Shown: positions 1 to 8,636 of the stretch, piece after piece
How positions within the stretch are numbered: position 1 is the first letter of the stretch
Layout: every line of letters begins with the position of its first letter
Origin: Salisaeta longa DSM 21114
GTDB lineage: Bacteria > Bacteroidota > Rhodothermia > Rhodothermales > Salinibacteraceae
Reading direction: 5' to 3'
Assembly (NCBI RefSeq): GCF_000419585.1
Contig: NZ_ATTH01000001.1
Coordinates: forward strand, 208,005-272,004
Length of the DNA: 64,000 nt
Program-made: the position numbers and the translations under genes
Notes under the pieces: model-generated
Seen by the model: only the letters and a program-made list of their open reading frames with translations
Databases searched by the model: none
Told to the model about the DNA's origin: nothing

Positions 1-280
1 GGCCCAGCGCTTGAATCCGGTCGACCACCGGGCGCAGCAAGTAAGCAATGATGCCGCCTACCACCAAATAGGTTACGAGGGCGGCAAAATACCAGAGGAG
101 CCAGCCCGCGGCCGCCAGCACACCGATCGCCAGCGCCCAGCGAAGCACACGCTCAATGGTGAATCCGTCCCCCGACCCCTTCGGCGCGCGCGGATGTTGT
201 GGGGCAGGCTGCTGCCCACGCGGCGATACGGCGCGGTGCTGCGGCGGCGGTACGGTACGAGGCAGCGGTTCATCGGGCAT
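1..280 (-). CDS. AI-2E family transporter, N-terminal part (runs off window)
   Basis: Only the first 93 codons are visible; the reading frame stays open to the window edge. The protein starts with a proline-rich, charged cytoplasmic tail of about 42 residues. A tight pair of hydrophobic helices follows at about 46-64 and 66-83, ending in the motif YLLRPVVDRI. That helix pair with the Y-L-x-R-P-x-V-D sequence is how AI-2E/PerM family (PF01594) permeases begin. Members are membrane proteins with about eight helices, linked to autoinducer-2 or small-molecule and sodium export; the substrate cannot be told from this fragment. The start chosen is the ATG at 280-278, the only one that gives a sensible N-terminus. 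The family call rests on the N-terminus alone. Confidence 0.7.
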   Translation of the reverse strand, partial: MPDEPLPRTVPPPQHRAVSPRGQQPAPQHPRAPKGSGDGFTIERVLRWALAIGVLAAAGWLLWYFAALVTYLVVGGIIAYLLRPVVDRIQALG

Positions 281-455
281 GGCACCAGCGAATGCAAGAG
301 ATGAGCGCGGATAAGAACAGCCGTCCCAGCGGCTACCGAAAGTAACAGGAGCGCACAACCAAAATGCAACCGGCGGGCCGCATGATCCAAACGATCACAG
401 CGGATCTTCGCTCGGGCGTTTGGGCTGTGGGCTGCGTAGCGGACGGGCGGTGCAT

Positions 456-496
456 CAAAAAACGCCCCGATCAGCCGTTACGGCCGGTCGGGGCGT
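456..496 (-). terminator. Rho-independent terminator of the metalloprotease gene
   Basis: A perfect 9-bp stem (ACGCCCCGA at 462-470 with TCGGGGCGT at 488-496) is followed on the minus strand by a run of six T. It lies about 58 bp beyond the stop of the minus-strand metalloprotease gene at 554, so it most likely ends that transcript. Confidence 0.8.
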
Positions 497-553
497 AGCG
501 TGCGTCCCGGAGCGGAAGCCGGGCGCCGTTTGCTTTGCAGCAGAATCTGCCGG

Positions 554-3052
554 TTAGGCATCCTGCTCCGGGTTCAGCGTCCGGTCGATGCGCTCCAGCG
601 CGTCGCGCAGATGCATCTCGGTGGCATCGTCGCTTGTGCGGCGGAGGGCGCGCGCAATGTTGTCTTGCAGCGTATTCAGCTCGCTGCGCACCAGTGCGCG
701 GAGGTCCGACTGCACCACGTTTACGGGCGTGTAGATGAGATAATCCTCGGCCCAGTCCGGCAGCTCCATCGGTTCGATGTCTTCCGTCATGAGGTAGTGC
801 ATGCGCTGCAGGTAGCCGCGCTGCAGGTTGCGGCGGAACGGCCCAATGGCTTCGCCGTCGTCAAGCTCGCTCCATACGCCATTGCGCAGGTCGGCAAACA
901 TGGCCTCGGCCGGGTAGGGCGCCACATCGGTTTCCACCGCCTCGGCTTCCAGCAAGCGCGCAATGCGCTGCGGATCGAGGATGAGGTTGAGCGCATCTAC
1001 TTGCTCCTCGCGGATGCGGTTCATGGTACCGGTGGCTTCAAAGCGGCGCGTCACCTCAGCATTTACGAGCCAGGCGGGCGTCGCAAAGCCGTGGTCGATC
1101 AGGAACTGCATGGCGCGCTCCTGTTTCTCGCGGGCCACGGGTGTGTACACCGGTCCATCTTGGTTGTATGTTTTAAACGTCTCGTAGACGCCGCCCACGG
1201 TGCGCCCCACGTGGCCGAGGTAGCGGCCCCATTGGTTGACAACCGCGCCGTAGAGCTCTTCCAGCGTCTCGTAGTTCGCGCCGTCTTTGCGGGTCCACTC
1301 CACCAAGTTGGGCACGGTCCGCTTCAAGTTGGCCAGCCCCAGTTCGCTCGCGCGCACCGCGTCGTGGCCGATGTCTTCACGCTGCGACCGCGGATCGACC
1401 GGCGCAAGTGTTTGCCGTCCGTAGAAGTAGTACGGGTCGCCTGCGTGGCTGCGCACCCACTCGTCGAGGGTTTCGGTATCCGCTTCAGGCGATCCCTCGA
1501 TGTCGGTGTAGCCCCACTTGATGGCCCACTTGTCGTAGATGCCAATCTTGGGCATAAAATTGGTCACGCCATCGCCGGGCTGTGCCACGTAGTTGAAGCG
1601 GGCATAGTCCATGATGGAAGGCGCCGTGCCGTGTGTCTTCATGTACGACGGCGAGCGGAGCGAGTCGACCGGGACGGCATAGCTAGAGCCCCAGTTGTGC
1701 GGCAGGCCGATGGTGTGGCCGACCTCGTGGGCCGCCACAAATGCAATGAGCTTGCCCATCACCTCGGTGTCGAACGTGCGCCCGCGGGCTTCGGCATTGG
1801 CCGCGGCTGTCTGGACGAAGTACCAGTTGCGCAGCAGGTTCATCACGTTATGGTACCAGCCGATGTCCGATTCCAGGATTTCGCCGGTCCGCGGGTCGTG
1901 CACGTGCGGACCGTAGGCGTTCTGGACGTCGGAGGCAAAGTAGCGGATGGTGGAGTAGCGGATGTCGTCGGGGTCGAAGGTCGAGTCGGCCTCCGAGGGC
2001 AGGCGGGCATCGATGGCGTTTTTGAAACCGGCGGCGCGGAAGGCTTCGTTCCACATCTCCACGCCGTCCACCAGGTACGGCCGCCATTTCTCGGGCGTGG
2101 CCGGGTCGATGTAGTACACAATCGGATCCTTGGGCTCCACCAGCTCGCCGCGGGCATAGGCCGCAGGGTCGCTCGGCTCAAGGCGCCAGCGGGTTATAAA
2201 GCACTCCTCTTTGGCTTTTTGGGCGTTGGCGCTGTAGTTGGTGCGCTCCACCTCAAAATACCCCACGCGCTTGTCGCACAGGCGCGGCTGCATCGGGTCG
2301 CTCGGCAGCTGCACGAGCGAGTGGTTCATGGCCACCGTAAGGCTGTTGGTCGACTCGTTCGAGGGTGGGTTCTGCGCCGTGTAGGTAAGGACGTTTTCGA
2401 TGTCGAGATTTTTGGGAAAGCTCTCCACATCGTCAATGTACGTCCGGTCGCCATCCAGGCGGCGCACGCGGTATTGCTCGCGGGCCCCCTGCGGAATGCC
2501 GAGCGACGGCACATCCTTCGTGAACAGGTCGGTCGTCTCAACAACCACGGCGGTGGAGTCGTCGTTGAGCGCTTCAATGTCGAAGGCCGCGATGATCGGC
2601 TCCACGTTGGAGTTTTGCACCGCGCGGTACACCGGATCTTCCGGGTTGGCCACGTTCTGGTAGCTCACCACGCGCAATAGCACCTTCTCGGGACGGCGCT
2701 CCATCCGAAGCACCTGCGTGTTGGCCTTCTCGCCGCCGTAGCCGAAGTTGGTGGCGGTTTTGGCGATCCGCGACACCATCAACAGCTCGTCGCCGAACAG
2801 CTCATTCGGAATTTCGAAGTAGAGCTTGTCGCCGACGCGGTGCGTGGTGATGAGCCCTTCATCGGTTGTGGCTTCGTCGGTAATGACCTCGCTGTAGGCT
2901 TTGAGGTCGTCGTCGGTGTCGTCGCTCGACTGCTGCGATGATGTGCTTTGTGTGCTGGTGGACGTTGTGGCTTGTGAGCTGGAGCAGCCGGTGAGCACGC
3001 CAAGTGCGAGCACCAGCAGCAGGCCCAGCCGCGCCGTGTATCGATACCTCAT
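554..3052 (-). CDS. Zinc-dependent metalloprotease lipoprotein (DUF5117/DUF4953 type)
   Basis: An 832-residue secreted lipoprotein. Residues 1-23 form a lipoprotein signal peptide with lipobox LTGC (Cys23), followed by a Ser/Thr/Gln linker and an acidic stretch. The body matches the layout of the large DUF5118/DUF5117/DUF4953 proteins of Bacteroidota: a beta-rich N-terminal half and a metzincin-like catalytic half. The zinc site HEVGHTIGLPH begins at His442, and a Met-turn-like SIMDY has its Met at about 481. It should be an envelope zinc protease; the substrate is unknown. The frame extends 36 codons upstream, but the ATG at 3052 puts the signal peptide at the N-terminus and is preferred. 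A paralogue lies at 11650-14205 on the other strand. A terminator follows at 456-496. Confidence 0.88.
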   Translation of the reverse strand: MRYRYTARLGLLLVLALGVLTGCSSSQATTSTSTQSTSSQQSSDDTDDDLKAYSEVITDEATTDEGLITTHRVGDKLYFEIPNELFGDELLMVSRIAKTATNFGYGGEKANTQVLRMERRPEKVLLRVVSYQNVANPEDPVYRAVQNSNVEPIIAAFDIEALNDDSTAVVVETTDLFTKDVPSLGIPQGAREQYRVRRLDGDRTYIDDVESFPKNLDIENVLTYTAQNPPSNESTNSLTVAMNHSLVQLPSDPMQPRLCDKRVGYFEVERTNYSANAQKAKEECFITRWRLEPSDPAAYARGELVEPKDPIVYYIDPATPEKWRPYLVDGVEMWNEAFRAAGFKNAIDARLPSEADSTFDPDDIRYSTIRYFASDVQNAYGPHVHDPRTGEILESDIGWYHNVMNLLRNWYFVQTAAANAEARGRTFDTEVMGKLIAFVAAHEVGHTIGLPHNWGSSYAVPVDSLRSPSYMKTHGTAPSIMDYARFNYVAQPGDGVTNFMPKIGIYDKWAIKWGYTDIEGSPEADTETLDEWVRSHAGDPYYFYGRQTLAPVDPRSQREDIGHDAVRASELGLANLKRTVPNLVEWTRKDGANYETLEELYGAVVNQWGRYLGHVGRTVGGVYETFKTYNQDGPVYTPVAREKQERAMQFLIDHGFATPAWLVNAEVTRRFEATGTMNRIREEQVDALNLILDPQRIARLLEAEAVETDVAPYPAEAMFADLRNGVWSELDDGEAIGPFRRNLQRGYLQRMHYLMTEDIEPMELPDWAEDYLIYTPVNVVQSDLRALVRSELNTLQDNIARALRRTSDDATEMHLRDALERIDRTLNPEQDA

Positions 3053-3134
3053 GCGGTCGGAGAGTCCCTGTGATGGAAAAGACAAATACCGATACGTATG
3101 AAGATTGAGGGAGCGCAGAAGTTCGCGCGGTTCA

Positions 3135-3755
3135 TCACGAGGAGATGCGTTCCACAACAACGAGGCGGGGCGGCGCGTGGCGCTGGTTCACGAACCGGTA
3201 ATCCAAGACCTCGAAGGCGTCGGGCGGAAGGGCCGCGGCCCACGATTGCACGGCAGCCGCTTCGTCGGGGCCGCCGGCGTGCCCGGTGTAGCACACCACG
3301 CTGATGCGTCCGCCAATGCGCAGGTGTGCGGCCGCGGCCTGGAGCGCCGCCACGGTGGTGGCGGGCCGCGTGATGATGGCATGGTCGTGCCGCGGCAGGT
3401 AGCCCAGGTTAAAGGCTACGGCGCACAGGGCATGGTGGGCGTCGGCGGGGAGGTGCGCGGCCATGTGCTCGTGCCCCACATGGTGCAGGGTCACGCGGTC
3501 GGCCAGCTGCCGGTTGGCCAGGCGGCGCGTGGTGGCTTCGAGTGCGGCCTTTTGCACATCAAACCCAATGACGTGGCCGTTGGGGCCCAGGGTTTCGGCC
3601 AGGAAGGCGGTGTCGTGGCCGTTGCCCACGGTGGCATCCACGCCCCACCGGTTGTCGGGTGGCGCGGCCGCCGCGGCTTCGTGCAGCAGGTGGTGGGCCT
3701 GATCCAGAATGGAACGAAAGGGCATGACGCGGGCCGTGGGGTGGGTTGAGGGCAT
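3135..3755 (-). CDS. Class I SAM-dependent methyltransferase, rRNA methylase-like (YtqB type)
   Basis: A 206-residue protein with a Rossmann-type methyltransferase fold. Motif I is VDATVGNGHDT at about 39-49, followed by GFDVQKAAL (the acidic end of strand 2) and the motif NLGYLP, which replaces the usual NPPY. This set is typical of the small 'putative rRNA methylase' family (PF06962, B. subtilis YtqB), which binds S-adenosylmethionine; members have been linked to RNA base methylation. The start at 3755 is chosen because it begins 28 bp after the stop of the upstream symporter gene. An ATG at 3725 is also possible, and a longer frame would overlap the symporter. It is probably co-transcribed with the symporter. 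Confidence 0.75.
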   Translation of the reverse strand: MPSTHPTARVMPFRSILDQAHHLLHEAAAAAPPDNRWGVDATVGNGHDTAFLAETLGPNGHVIGFDVQKAALEATTRRLANRQLADRVTLHHVGHEHMAAHLPADAHHALCAVAFNLGYLPRHDHAIITRPATTVAALQAAAAHLRIGGRISVVCYTGHAGGPDEAAAVQSWAAALPPDAFEVLDYRFVNQRHAPPRLVVVERISS

Positions 3756-3783
3756 GGAACGAGGAGCCACAGGCGGCCGGACC

Positions 3784-5283
3784 TCAAGCGCGCGCCGGGC
3801 CGAGGGTGCGCGCCGCAAGCCAGCGGTTCAGCGCCACCACCAACACCAGCGCAAGGCCCCATTGCACCAAGCAGGTGGCAATGCTGTAGGGCTCCAGCGG
3901 GTTGTACCACTGATCGGTGTACACGGCCGCGGCCTGATACAGCCACCAGCTCAGGAGCACCACGGCTTGCAGGGGCACCGCGCCGCCGACCAGGCGCTGC
4001 CAGAGCAGCCCCGGATCGATGTCGCCGGGGACCTGCGCAATGGCTTCGGTGCGGAAGCGCGCGGCGCCATAGCGAATAACCGCAAACGCCACAAACGCGC
4101 CCGAAATGATGAGCGCCACGCCCCACACGAAGTCCTGGTTTGCCAGCACCGTGGTGCTCAGGGCAGAAGGCAAGCCCAGCACGAAGCCCGCGCCCCCCAC
4201 AGCGGCAATTGCTTTCGAGCGATTCAGTCCGGCATCGACGGCGGTGCGCGTGGCCAGCTCAATCATGGAGATGAGCGAGCTGAAGGCCGCAAACGAGAGG
4301 CCCAAGAAAAAGAGCATTGCAAACAGGCGGCCCAGCGGCATCGCCTGAAAGAGTTGTGGCATCCAGATAAAAGTGAGCCCCGTGCCGGCCGGTCCGCTCT
4401 GCTGCATGACGGACAAAATCTCGGGCCGGCTCATCTGGCTGCCCAGCACAGCGAACACCGTCCCAAAGATGATCATCCCGGAGACCAGCGATACGATGTT
4501 GTTGCCGATGCCTGTGATGAGGCCGTTTTTCACGACGCCGTGCCGGCTTTGCATGTAGGCGCCGTACGTGAGGATGAGGCCCCAGCCTGCGCCGGTGTCC
4601 CACGCGTTTTGGGTGAGGGCCTCCAGCCACACCTCGGGGCGCGCGAGTGTTGACCAATCCGGGGTGAACAGGAACGCGAGGCCTTCCCACGCCCCGTCGA
4701 GCGTGAGCGTGCGGCCCAGCGCCGCCAGCAAGATGACGAACAGGGTGGGGATGAGCACTTTGTTCACGCGCTCAATCGAGGAAACGCCTTTCCACACGGC
4801 CCAGGCGCCGCCGAGCATGGCCAGGGCATGGAATAGGACCGGCGTGCCGCCGCTCTGAAATTGATCCCACACGCCTTGCGCGGCCGTCGTGGATAGCGGC
4901 AGCCGGTTGGTGACGGCTTCCACAAAGTAAAAGAGGGCCCACCCGCACACCACCGCGTAGTAGAACATGATGGCGGTAGCCACGAGTCCAACAAACGCGC
5001 CCATCCAGGCCCAGCGCCGCCCGGCCACCTTCGCAAACGTGCCCACGATGCCCATCCGGCCCTTGCGGCCCAGCGCGTATTCGGCAATGATGAGCGGGAT
5101 GCTCCACACCAGCAGGAAAACCAGCCACGCCACCAAGAAGGCTCCCGCGCCGCCCTCGCCGGCGTTGGTCGCCGCAATGCGCGGGAAGCGCCAGATGTTG
5201 CCCGTACCTACGGCAATGCCCAGCACGCTAAGGAGCAGTCCGAGGCGCGAGGAAAAACGCTGGTCGTTGGAAGAAGCAGCCAT
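3784..5283 (-). CDS. Sodium-dependent neurotransmitter-symporter (SNF/NSS) family transporter
   Basis: A 499-residue inner-membrane protein with about eleven to twelve hydrophobic helices. The first helix carries the NSS signature GTGNIWRFP (about residues 25-33), which contributes to the sodium and substrate site of LeuT. Members take up amino acids or amines with sodium. This fits a sodium-rich habitat, but the substrate cannot be read from sequence. The frame is open for 38 codons upstream; the ATG at 5283 is preferred because MAASSNDQRFSSRLGL is a normal short cytoplasmic N-terminus for bacterial NSS proteins. It diverges from riboflavin synthase and is followed closely by the methyltransferase gene. 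Confidence 0.9.
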   Translation of the reverse strand: MAASSNDQRFSSRLGLLLSVLGIAVGTGNIWRFPRIAATNAGEGGAGAFLVAWLVFLLVWSIPLIIAEYALGRKGRMGIVGTFAKVAGRRWAWMGAFVGLVATAIMFYYAVVCGWALFYFVEAVTNRLPLSTTAAQGVWDQFQSGGTPVLFHALAMLGGAWAVWKGVSSIERVNKVLIPTLFVILLAALGRTLTLDGAWEGLAFLFTPDWSTLARPEVWLEALTQNAWDTGAGWGLILTYGAYMQSRHGVVKNGLITGIGNNIVSLVSGMIIFGTVFAVLGSQMSRPEILSVMQQSGPAGTGLTFIWMPQLFQAMPLGRLFAMLFFLGLSFAAFSSLISMIELATRTAVDAGLNRSKAIAAVGGAGFVLGLPSALSTTVLANQDFVWGVALIISGAFVAFAVIRYGAARFRTEAIAQVPGDIDPGLLWQRLVGGAVPLQAVVLLSWWLYQAAAVYTDQWYNPLEPYSIATCLVQWGLALVLVVALNRWLAARTLGPARA

Positions 5284-5432
5284 ACGTGGAGAAATCTGAC
5301 CGAAAGGCAAACGCACCTTGTAGAGTAACGGCGCGGAGGCATGGGTTGCAAATCGGTCGCGTTTTTCGGTGAACGCGCCGCGGCCCGCGCCGTACACCCG
5401 CCGCGCACGTATTGATCGAACCCTTGTAGGCT

Positions 5433-6074
5433 ATGTTTACCGGAATTATCGAGGAGGTGGGGCGCATCCACGCGGTGCAAGCGCGTGATGGCGGCCGCCG
5501 CTTGACCATCGCAGCGTCGTTTGCCGATGCGCTCTCCGTTGACGAAAGCGTGTCGATTAACGGGGCCTGCCAGACGGTGGTGCGCGCCGATGCCGACACG
5601 TTTGACGTGGTGAGCATCGAGGAGACGCTCCGAAAAACAACGTTTGGTGCGCTGGAAGCGGGCGACGCGGTGAACCTCGAGCGCGCGCTGCAGCCGGGCG
5701 ACCGCCTCGACGGCCACTTTGTACAGGGCCATGTAGACGGCACCGGCACCGTGGTGGACGTGACGCGCGAGGGCACCGACTGGCTTTACACCGTGGAGTA
5801 TCCGGCCGATAAGGCCGCCTATCTCATCCCGGTGGGCTCGGTAGCGCTCGATGGCATCAGCCTAACCGTGGCCCGTCTTACGAACGAAACCCTCACGGTG
5901 GCCATCATCCCGCATACCTACGCGCACACGACCGTCGCGGAGTGGGCGGCGGGCACGCCGGTCAACATCGAGTTCGACATGGTGGGCAAGTACGTGGTAC
6001 GCGCCCTGCAAACCGACCGCGACCGCCCCGACGCCACCGCGCTTGCGCAGCAGTGGCTCGACGCGTCGGCTTAA
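5433..6074 (+). CDS. ribE: Riboflavin synthase, alpha chain
   Basis: A 213-residue protein beginning with the diagnostic [10 protein letters not shown]. It contains two tandem lumazine-binding barrels (about 1-97 and 98-200), the second including GHVDGTG and [14 protein letters not shown]. It dismutates two molecules of 6,7-dimethyl-8-ribityllumazine to riboflavin in the cytoplasm. No other riboflavin genes are adjacent and no FMN riboswitch is evident in the 149 bp upstream. Its TAA stop at 6072-6074 overlaps the TAA stop of the convergent threonine aldolase gene within the four bases TTAA. Confidence 0.96.
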   Translation: MFTGIIEEVGRIHAVQARDGGRRLTIAASFADALSVDESVSINGACQTVVRADADTFDVVSIEETLRKTTFGALEAGDAVNLERALQPGDRLDGHFVQGHVDGTGTVVDVTREGTDWLYTVEYPADKAAYLIPVGSVALDGISLTVARLTNETLTVAIIPHTYAHTTVAEWAAGTPVNIEFDMVGKYVVRALQTDRDRPDATALAQQWLDASA

Positions 6075-7099
6075 GCCGCGCGGCCAAGGTGCGTTTTGAG
6101 TACGGGCCAGGCGCGCTTGAGCATCGCCCGGTCGACGTCACGGTGCAGGGTAATGCGCAGCGTCTCGGGGCCAAACGGCGTGATGTGCACGTCGTCGGCC
6201 GCCGTCTGCTCGGCCAGGGCCGCTGCATCACGCCCCGGCACGTCGCAGATGATGATGTTCGTCTCTACGGTGGCGGGGTCAAGCGCTACGCCCGGCAGAT
6301 CGGCCAGGCGTTCGGCCAGCCAGCGGGCGTTGGCATGATCGGTGGCAAGCTGCTCGTACTGATGCTCCAGCGCGTAGAGGCCGGCGGCGGCCAGAATGCC
6401 CGATTGCCGCATGCCGCCGCCGAGTTGTTTGCGTACGCGACGGGCGCGCGCCATCCGGTCGGCGCTGCCGGCCAGCACCGAGCCCACCGGCGCGCCGAGG
6501 CCCTTTGAGAGGGCGACCCACACCGTATCGAACGGCGCAGCAAACGCGTGCTCGGGCGTGCCCGTCGCCACGCTCGCGTTCCACAAGCGGGCCCCGTCGA
6601 GGTGCAGGCGCAGGTCATGCGCGCGGGCAGCGTTGGCAATGCGCTGGATACGGTCGACCGTGTAGATGCGCCCGCCGGCCTTGTTGGCCGTGTTTTCGAG
6701 GCACACAAGCCGCGTGACGGGAAAGACGGCGCCCGTGGGGCGAAGGGCGGCCGTCACGTCGTCGGCGCTCAGGCGGCCACCGGCGCCGGGTACGGGCCGC
6801 AGCTGCACGCCAGAGAGCAGCGCGGGTGCCCCCGATTCGTAGTTGAAGATGTGCGAGCCCTGCTCTACAATCACTTCGTCGCCGGGTCGTGTGAGCACGT
6901 GCAGCGCAATCTGGTTGGCCATCACGCCCGAGGGCACAAACAGTGCAGCTTCCTTGCCGAGGCGCTCTGCAACCACGGCCTCCAACCGGTTGACGGTGGG
7001 GTCTTCGCCGTACACATCGTCGCCCACGGTGGCGGTGGCCATGGCACGGCGCATCCCTTCAGAAGGGCGGGTGACGGTGTCGCTGCGGAGGTCGATCAT
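6071..7099 (-). CDS. ltaE: Low-specificity L-threonine aldolase
   Basis: A 342-residue PLP enzyme of fold type I. It begins [12 protein letters not shown], the conserved N-terminus of threonine aldolases. It has the conserved [15 protein letters not shown] block and the PLP lysine in [16 protein letters not shown]. It cleaves L-threonine or allo-threonine to glycine and acetaldehyde. The gene follows mtgA with only 3 bp between them, so the two are likely co-transcribed although functionally unrelated. It ends tail to tail with riboflavin synthase, sharing stop bases. Confidence 0.93.
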   Translation of the reverse strand: MIDLRSDTVTRPSEGMRRAMATATVGDDVYGEDPTVNRLEAVVAERLGKEAALFVPSGVMANQIALHVLTRPGDEVIVEQGSHIFNYESGAPALLSGVQLRPVPGAGGRLSADDVTAALRPTGAVFPVTRLVCLENTANKAGGRIYTVDRIQRIANAARAHDLRLHLDGARLWNASVATGTPEHAFAAPFDTVWVALSKGLGAPVGSVLAGSADRMARARRVRKQLGGGMRQSGILAAAGLYALEHQYEQLATDHANARWLAERLADLPGVALDPATVETNIIICDVPGRDAAALAEQTAADDVHITPFGPETLRITLHRDVDRAMLKRAWPVLKTHLGRAA

Positions 7100-7102
7100 G
7101 GA

Positions 7103-7825
7103 TTACAGGTGGGGCGAAATTCGTTGGAGCGTGTGCATGCGTTGCAAAATGATGCGCGTGTACCAGTCCATGCGGTAGGGCCGCCGCTCGCGCGGGTTCG
7201 GGAGGATGGCCGCAAGCGCCGCGGCCTGGTAGCGCGTGAGGCGCGCGGCGGGCTGGTTGTAATGGAAGCGCGCCGCCGCTTCGGCGCCAAAGATGCCTTC
7301 CGGCCCCCATTCCACCACGTTGAGGTAGAGCGTGAGGATGCGCTCTTTCGACAGCACCAGCTCGGCCATATACACCAGCGGCACCTCCAGGCCCTTGCGC
7401 AGCCACGTGCTGTGCGTGGTCAGGAATAGGTTTTTGACGAGCTGCTGCGAGATGGTGGAGGCGCCGCGGGGGTCATCGCGGCGCGCGTTGTCTTCAAGGG
7501 CCTCCTCCACCGCGGCCCAGTCGATGCCCGCGTGCTGAAAGAAGCGCGTATCTTCGGCTGCCACCACGGCTAGGGGCAGGTCGTCGTCGATGGCCGCGCG
7601 GGGAACGGGCGCATACCGCTTCGTGAACGCGCGGCCGTCGGCCCAGGCCGCCACGCGGCGCTGCAGCTGCACGCCGGTGGTCAGTGGAAAGACGTACCGG
7701 TAGGTGGTAAGACACACGAGGCACATCCCAAAATAGAAAATGCCCGCCCCCAACACTGTGCGCCATGCCACGTGCCAGAGGCGGGCAGGCCAAGAACGGG
7801 CGGGTCGGGCAGACGGATCAGGCAT
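7103..7825 (-). CDS. mtgA: Monofunctional peptidoglycan glycosyltransferase
   Basis: A 240-residue protein with one N-terminal membrane anchor (about residues 15-38) and a single glycosyltransferase family 51 domain. Visible motifs are VAAEDTRFFQHAGID with the catalytic Glu, then GASTISQQLVKNLFL and a second-half block with KERILTLYLNVVEWG. There is no transpeptidase domain, which separates it from class A PBPs. It polymerises lipid II into glycan strands at the outer face of the inner membrane. A MITE-like element occupies nearly all the space upstream, so the promoter of the mtgA-ltaE pair must lie within or across that element. Confidence 0.93.
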   Translation of the reverse strand: MPDPSARPARSWPARLWHVAWRTVLGAGIFYFGMCLVCLTTYRYVFPLTTGVQLQRRVAAWADGRAFTKRYAPVPRAAIDDDLPLAVVAAEDTRFFQHAGIDWAAVEEALEDNARRDDPRGASTISQQLVKNLFLTTHSTWLRKGLEVPLVYMAELVLSKERILTLYLNVVEWGPEGIFGAEAAARFHYNQPAARLTRYQAAALAAILPNPRERRPYRMDWYTRIILQRMHTLQRISPHL

Positions 7826-7840
7826 GGCAAGAGGCCGTGT

Positions 7841-8003
7841 TAGGCTGTGTTTAAAAACACCTCGCGGACTGCGCCCGGTTGGAGAGCCGCTGCTGCTGCG
7901 TTGTTCTGCATCGCGGTAGGCCCGCTATCGCTGCTTCGAACGCCTTGCAGCTCCGGCTTCCCCCACGGGCTCGCGCTCACGTTGATTTTTCAAACACAGC
8001 CTA
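7841..8003. mobile_element. MITE-like element with terminal inverted repeats and TA target duplication
   Basis: A non-coding block of 159 bp (7843-8001) bounded by inverted repeats. The left end is TAGGCTGTGTTTAAAAACAC; the right end, read on the opposite strand, is TAGGCTGTGTTTGAAAAATC, giving 17 of 20 matches. Both ends are flanked by TA, consistent with a TA target-site duplication as made by IS630/Tc1-type and some IS5-group transposases. No open frame for a transposase is inside, so it would have to be moved in trans. Its right edge abuts greA: the stop codon of greA is the flanking TA plus the first G of the element. The family assignment is inference. Confidence 0.7.
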
Positions 8004-8492
8004 GCCAAGCGAGCGGTCGAGGCCCACAATCTCTAGTTTTACCTTGCCGGCCGGCACCTTAATCTCAACCACGTCGCCGACCTCTTTGCCCAACAGGCCC
8101 TTGCCAATGGGGCTTTCCACAGAAATCTTGCCTTGCGAGACGTCGGCCTCCTGTTCCGAGACCAGCGTGTACGTTTGCTCGGCATCGGTGGCCAAGTTCT
8201 TGACCGTCACATCCGAGAGGATGTAGGCTTTGGTGGTGTCGACTTCGTCTTCGTTCACCACGCGTGAGCGCGCGATGGTGTCTTCGAGCTTCGTGATGCG
8301 TGCTTCCAGCTTGCCCTGTTCTTCTTTGGCCGCGTCATACTCCGCATTTTCCGAGAGATCGCCCTTGGCACGGGCCTCGGCAATTTCATCGGCGATGCGG
8401 CTCCGCTCCTTGGTCTTTAAGAAATGCAGTTCGTCCTTCAGGTCTTGCAGGCCCTCGGCGGTCAAGTAGATGGTGCGTTGTTGATCAGCCAT
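8001..8492 (-). CDS. greA: Transcription elongation factor GreA
   Basis: A 163-residue protein, close to the usual 158. It has an N-terminal coiled-coil domain with LKTKERSRIADEIAEARAKG and the tip motif GDLSENAEYDAAKEEQ, whose acidic residues reach into the RNA polymerase secondary channel. A C-terminal FKBP-like domain contains SPIGKGLLGKEVGD. It rescues backtracked RNA polymerase by stimulating transcript cleavage. The start is the ATG at 8492, just before ADQQRTIYLT; the 20 extra upstream codons do not look like GreA. The last residues LDRSLG run into the border of the MITE-like element, which completes the TAG stop. Confidence 0.95.
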   Translation of the reverse strand: MADQQRTIYLTAEGLQDLKDELHFLKTKERSRIADEIAEARAKGDLSENAEYDAAKEEQGKLEARITKLEDTIARSRVVNEDEVDTTKAYILSDVTVKNLATDAEQTYTLVSEQEADVSQGKISVESPIGKGLLGKEVGDVVEIKVPAGKVKLEIVGLDRSLG

Positions 8493-8536
8493 AAAGTGCG
8501 ATAAGCGTGTGACACTACCAATGAGTGCGCCCTTAC

Positions 8537-8575
8537 GAAAAAAGAACGCCACGGCCGGCGAAGCGGCAGCGGCGT
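8537..8575 (-). terminator. Rho-independent terminator after the NlpC/P60 gene
   Basis: A GC-rich hairpin whose outer arms are ACGCC (8546-8550) and GGCGT (8571-8575) is followed on the minus strand by TCTTTTTTCG. It lies about 60 bp beyond the stop of the NlpC/P60 lipoprotein gene and just upstream of greA, so it separates the two minus-strand units. Confidence 0.65.
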
Positions 8576-8636
8576 ACAGTACAGCAATGGGCGTCGTGCG
8601 GACCGTATGATTCGATTGAGAAGTGCAGAAGTTCCA

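Noticed and set aside
500-2680. A 726-codon open frame on the plus strand
   Set aside because: It is antisense to the metalloprotease gene, has no domain features, and is His/Arg/Val-rich as expected from the reversed codons of a GC-rich gene.
5284-5432. Possible FMN riboswitch before riboflavin synthase
   Set aside because: The region is short and lacks the conserved RFN blocks such as AGGGGC and CCGAC-type stems.
5426-5437. TAGGCTATGTTT near the riboflavin synthase start resembles the MITE end
   Set aside because: It matches 11 of 12 bases of the element end, but there is no second end and no TA duplication pattern, and the bases include the conserved ATG TTT ACC of the gene.
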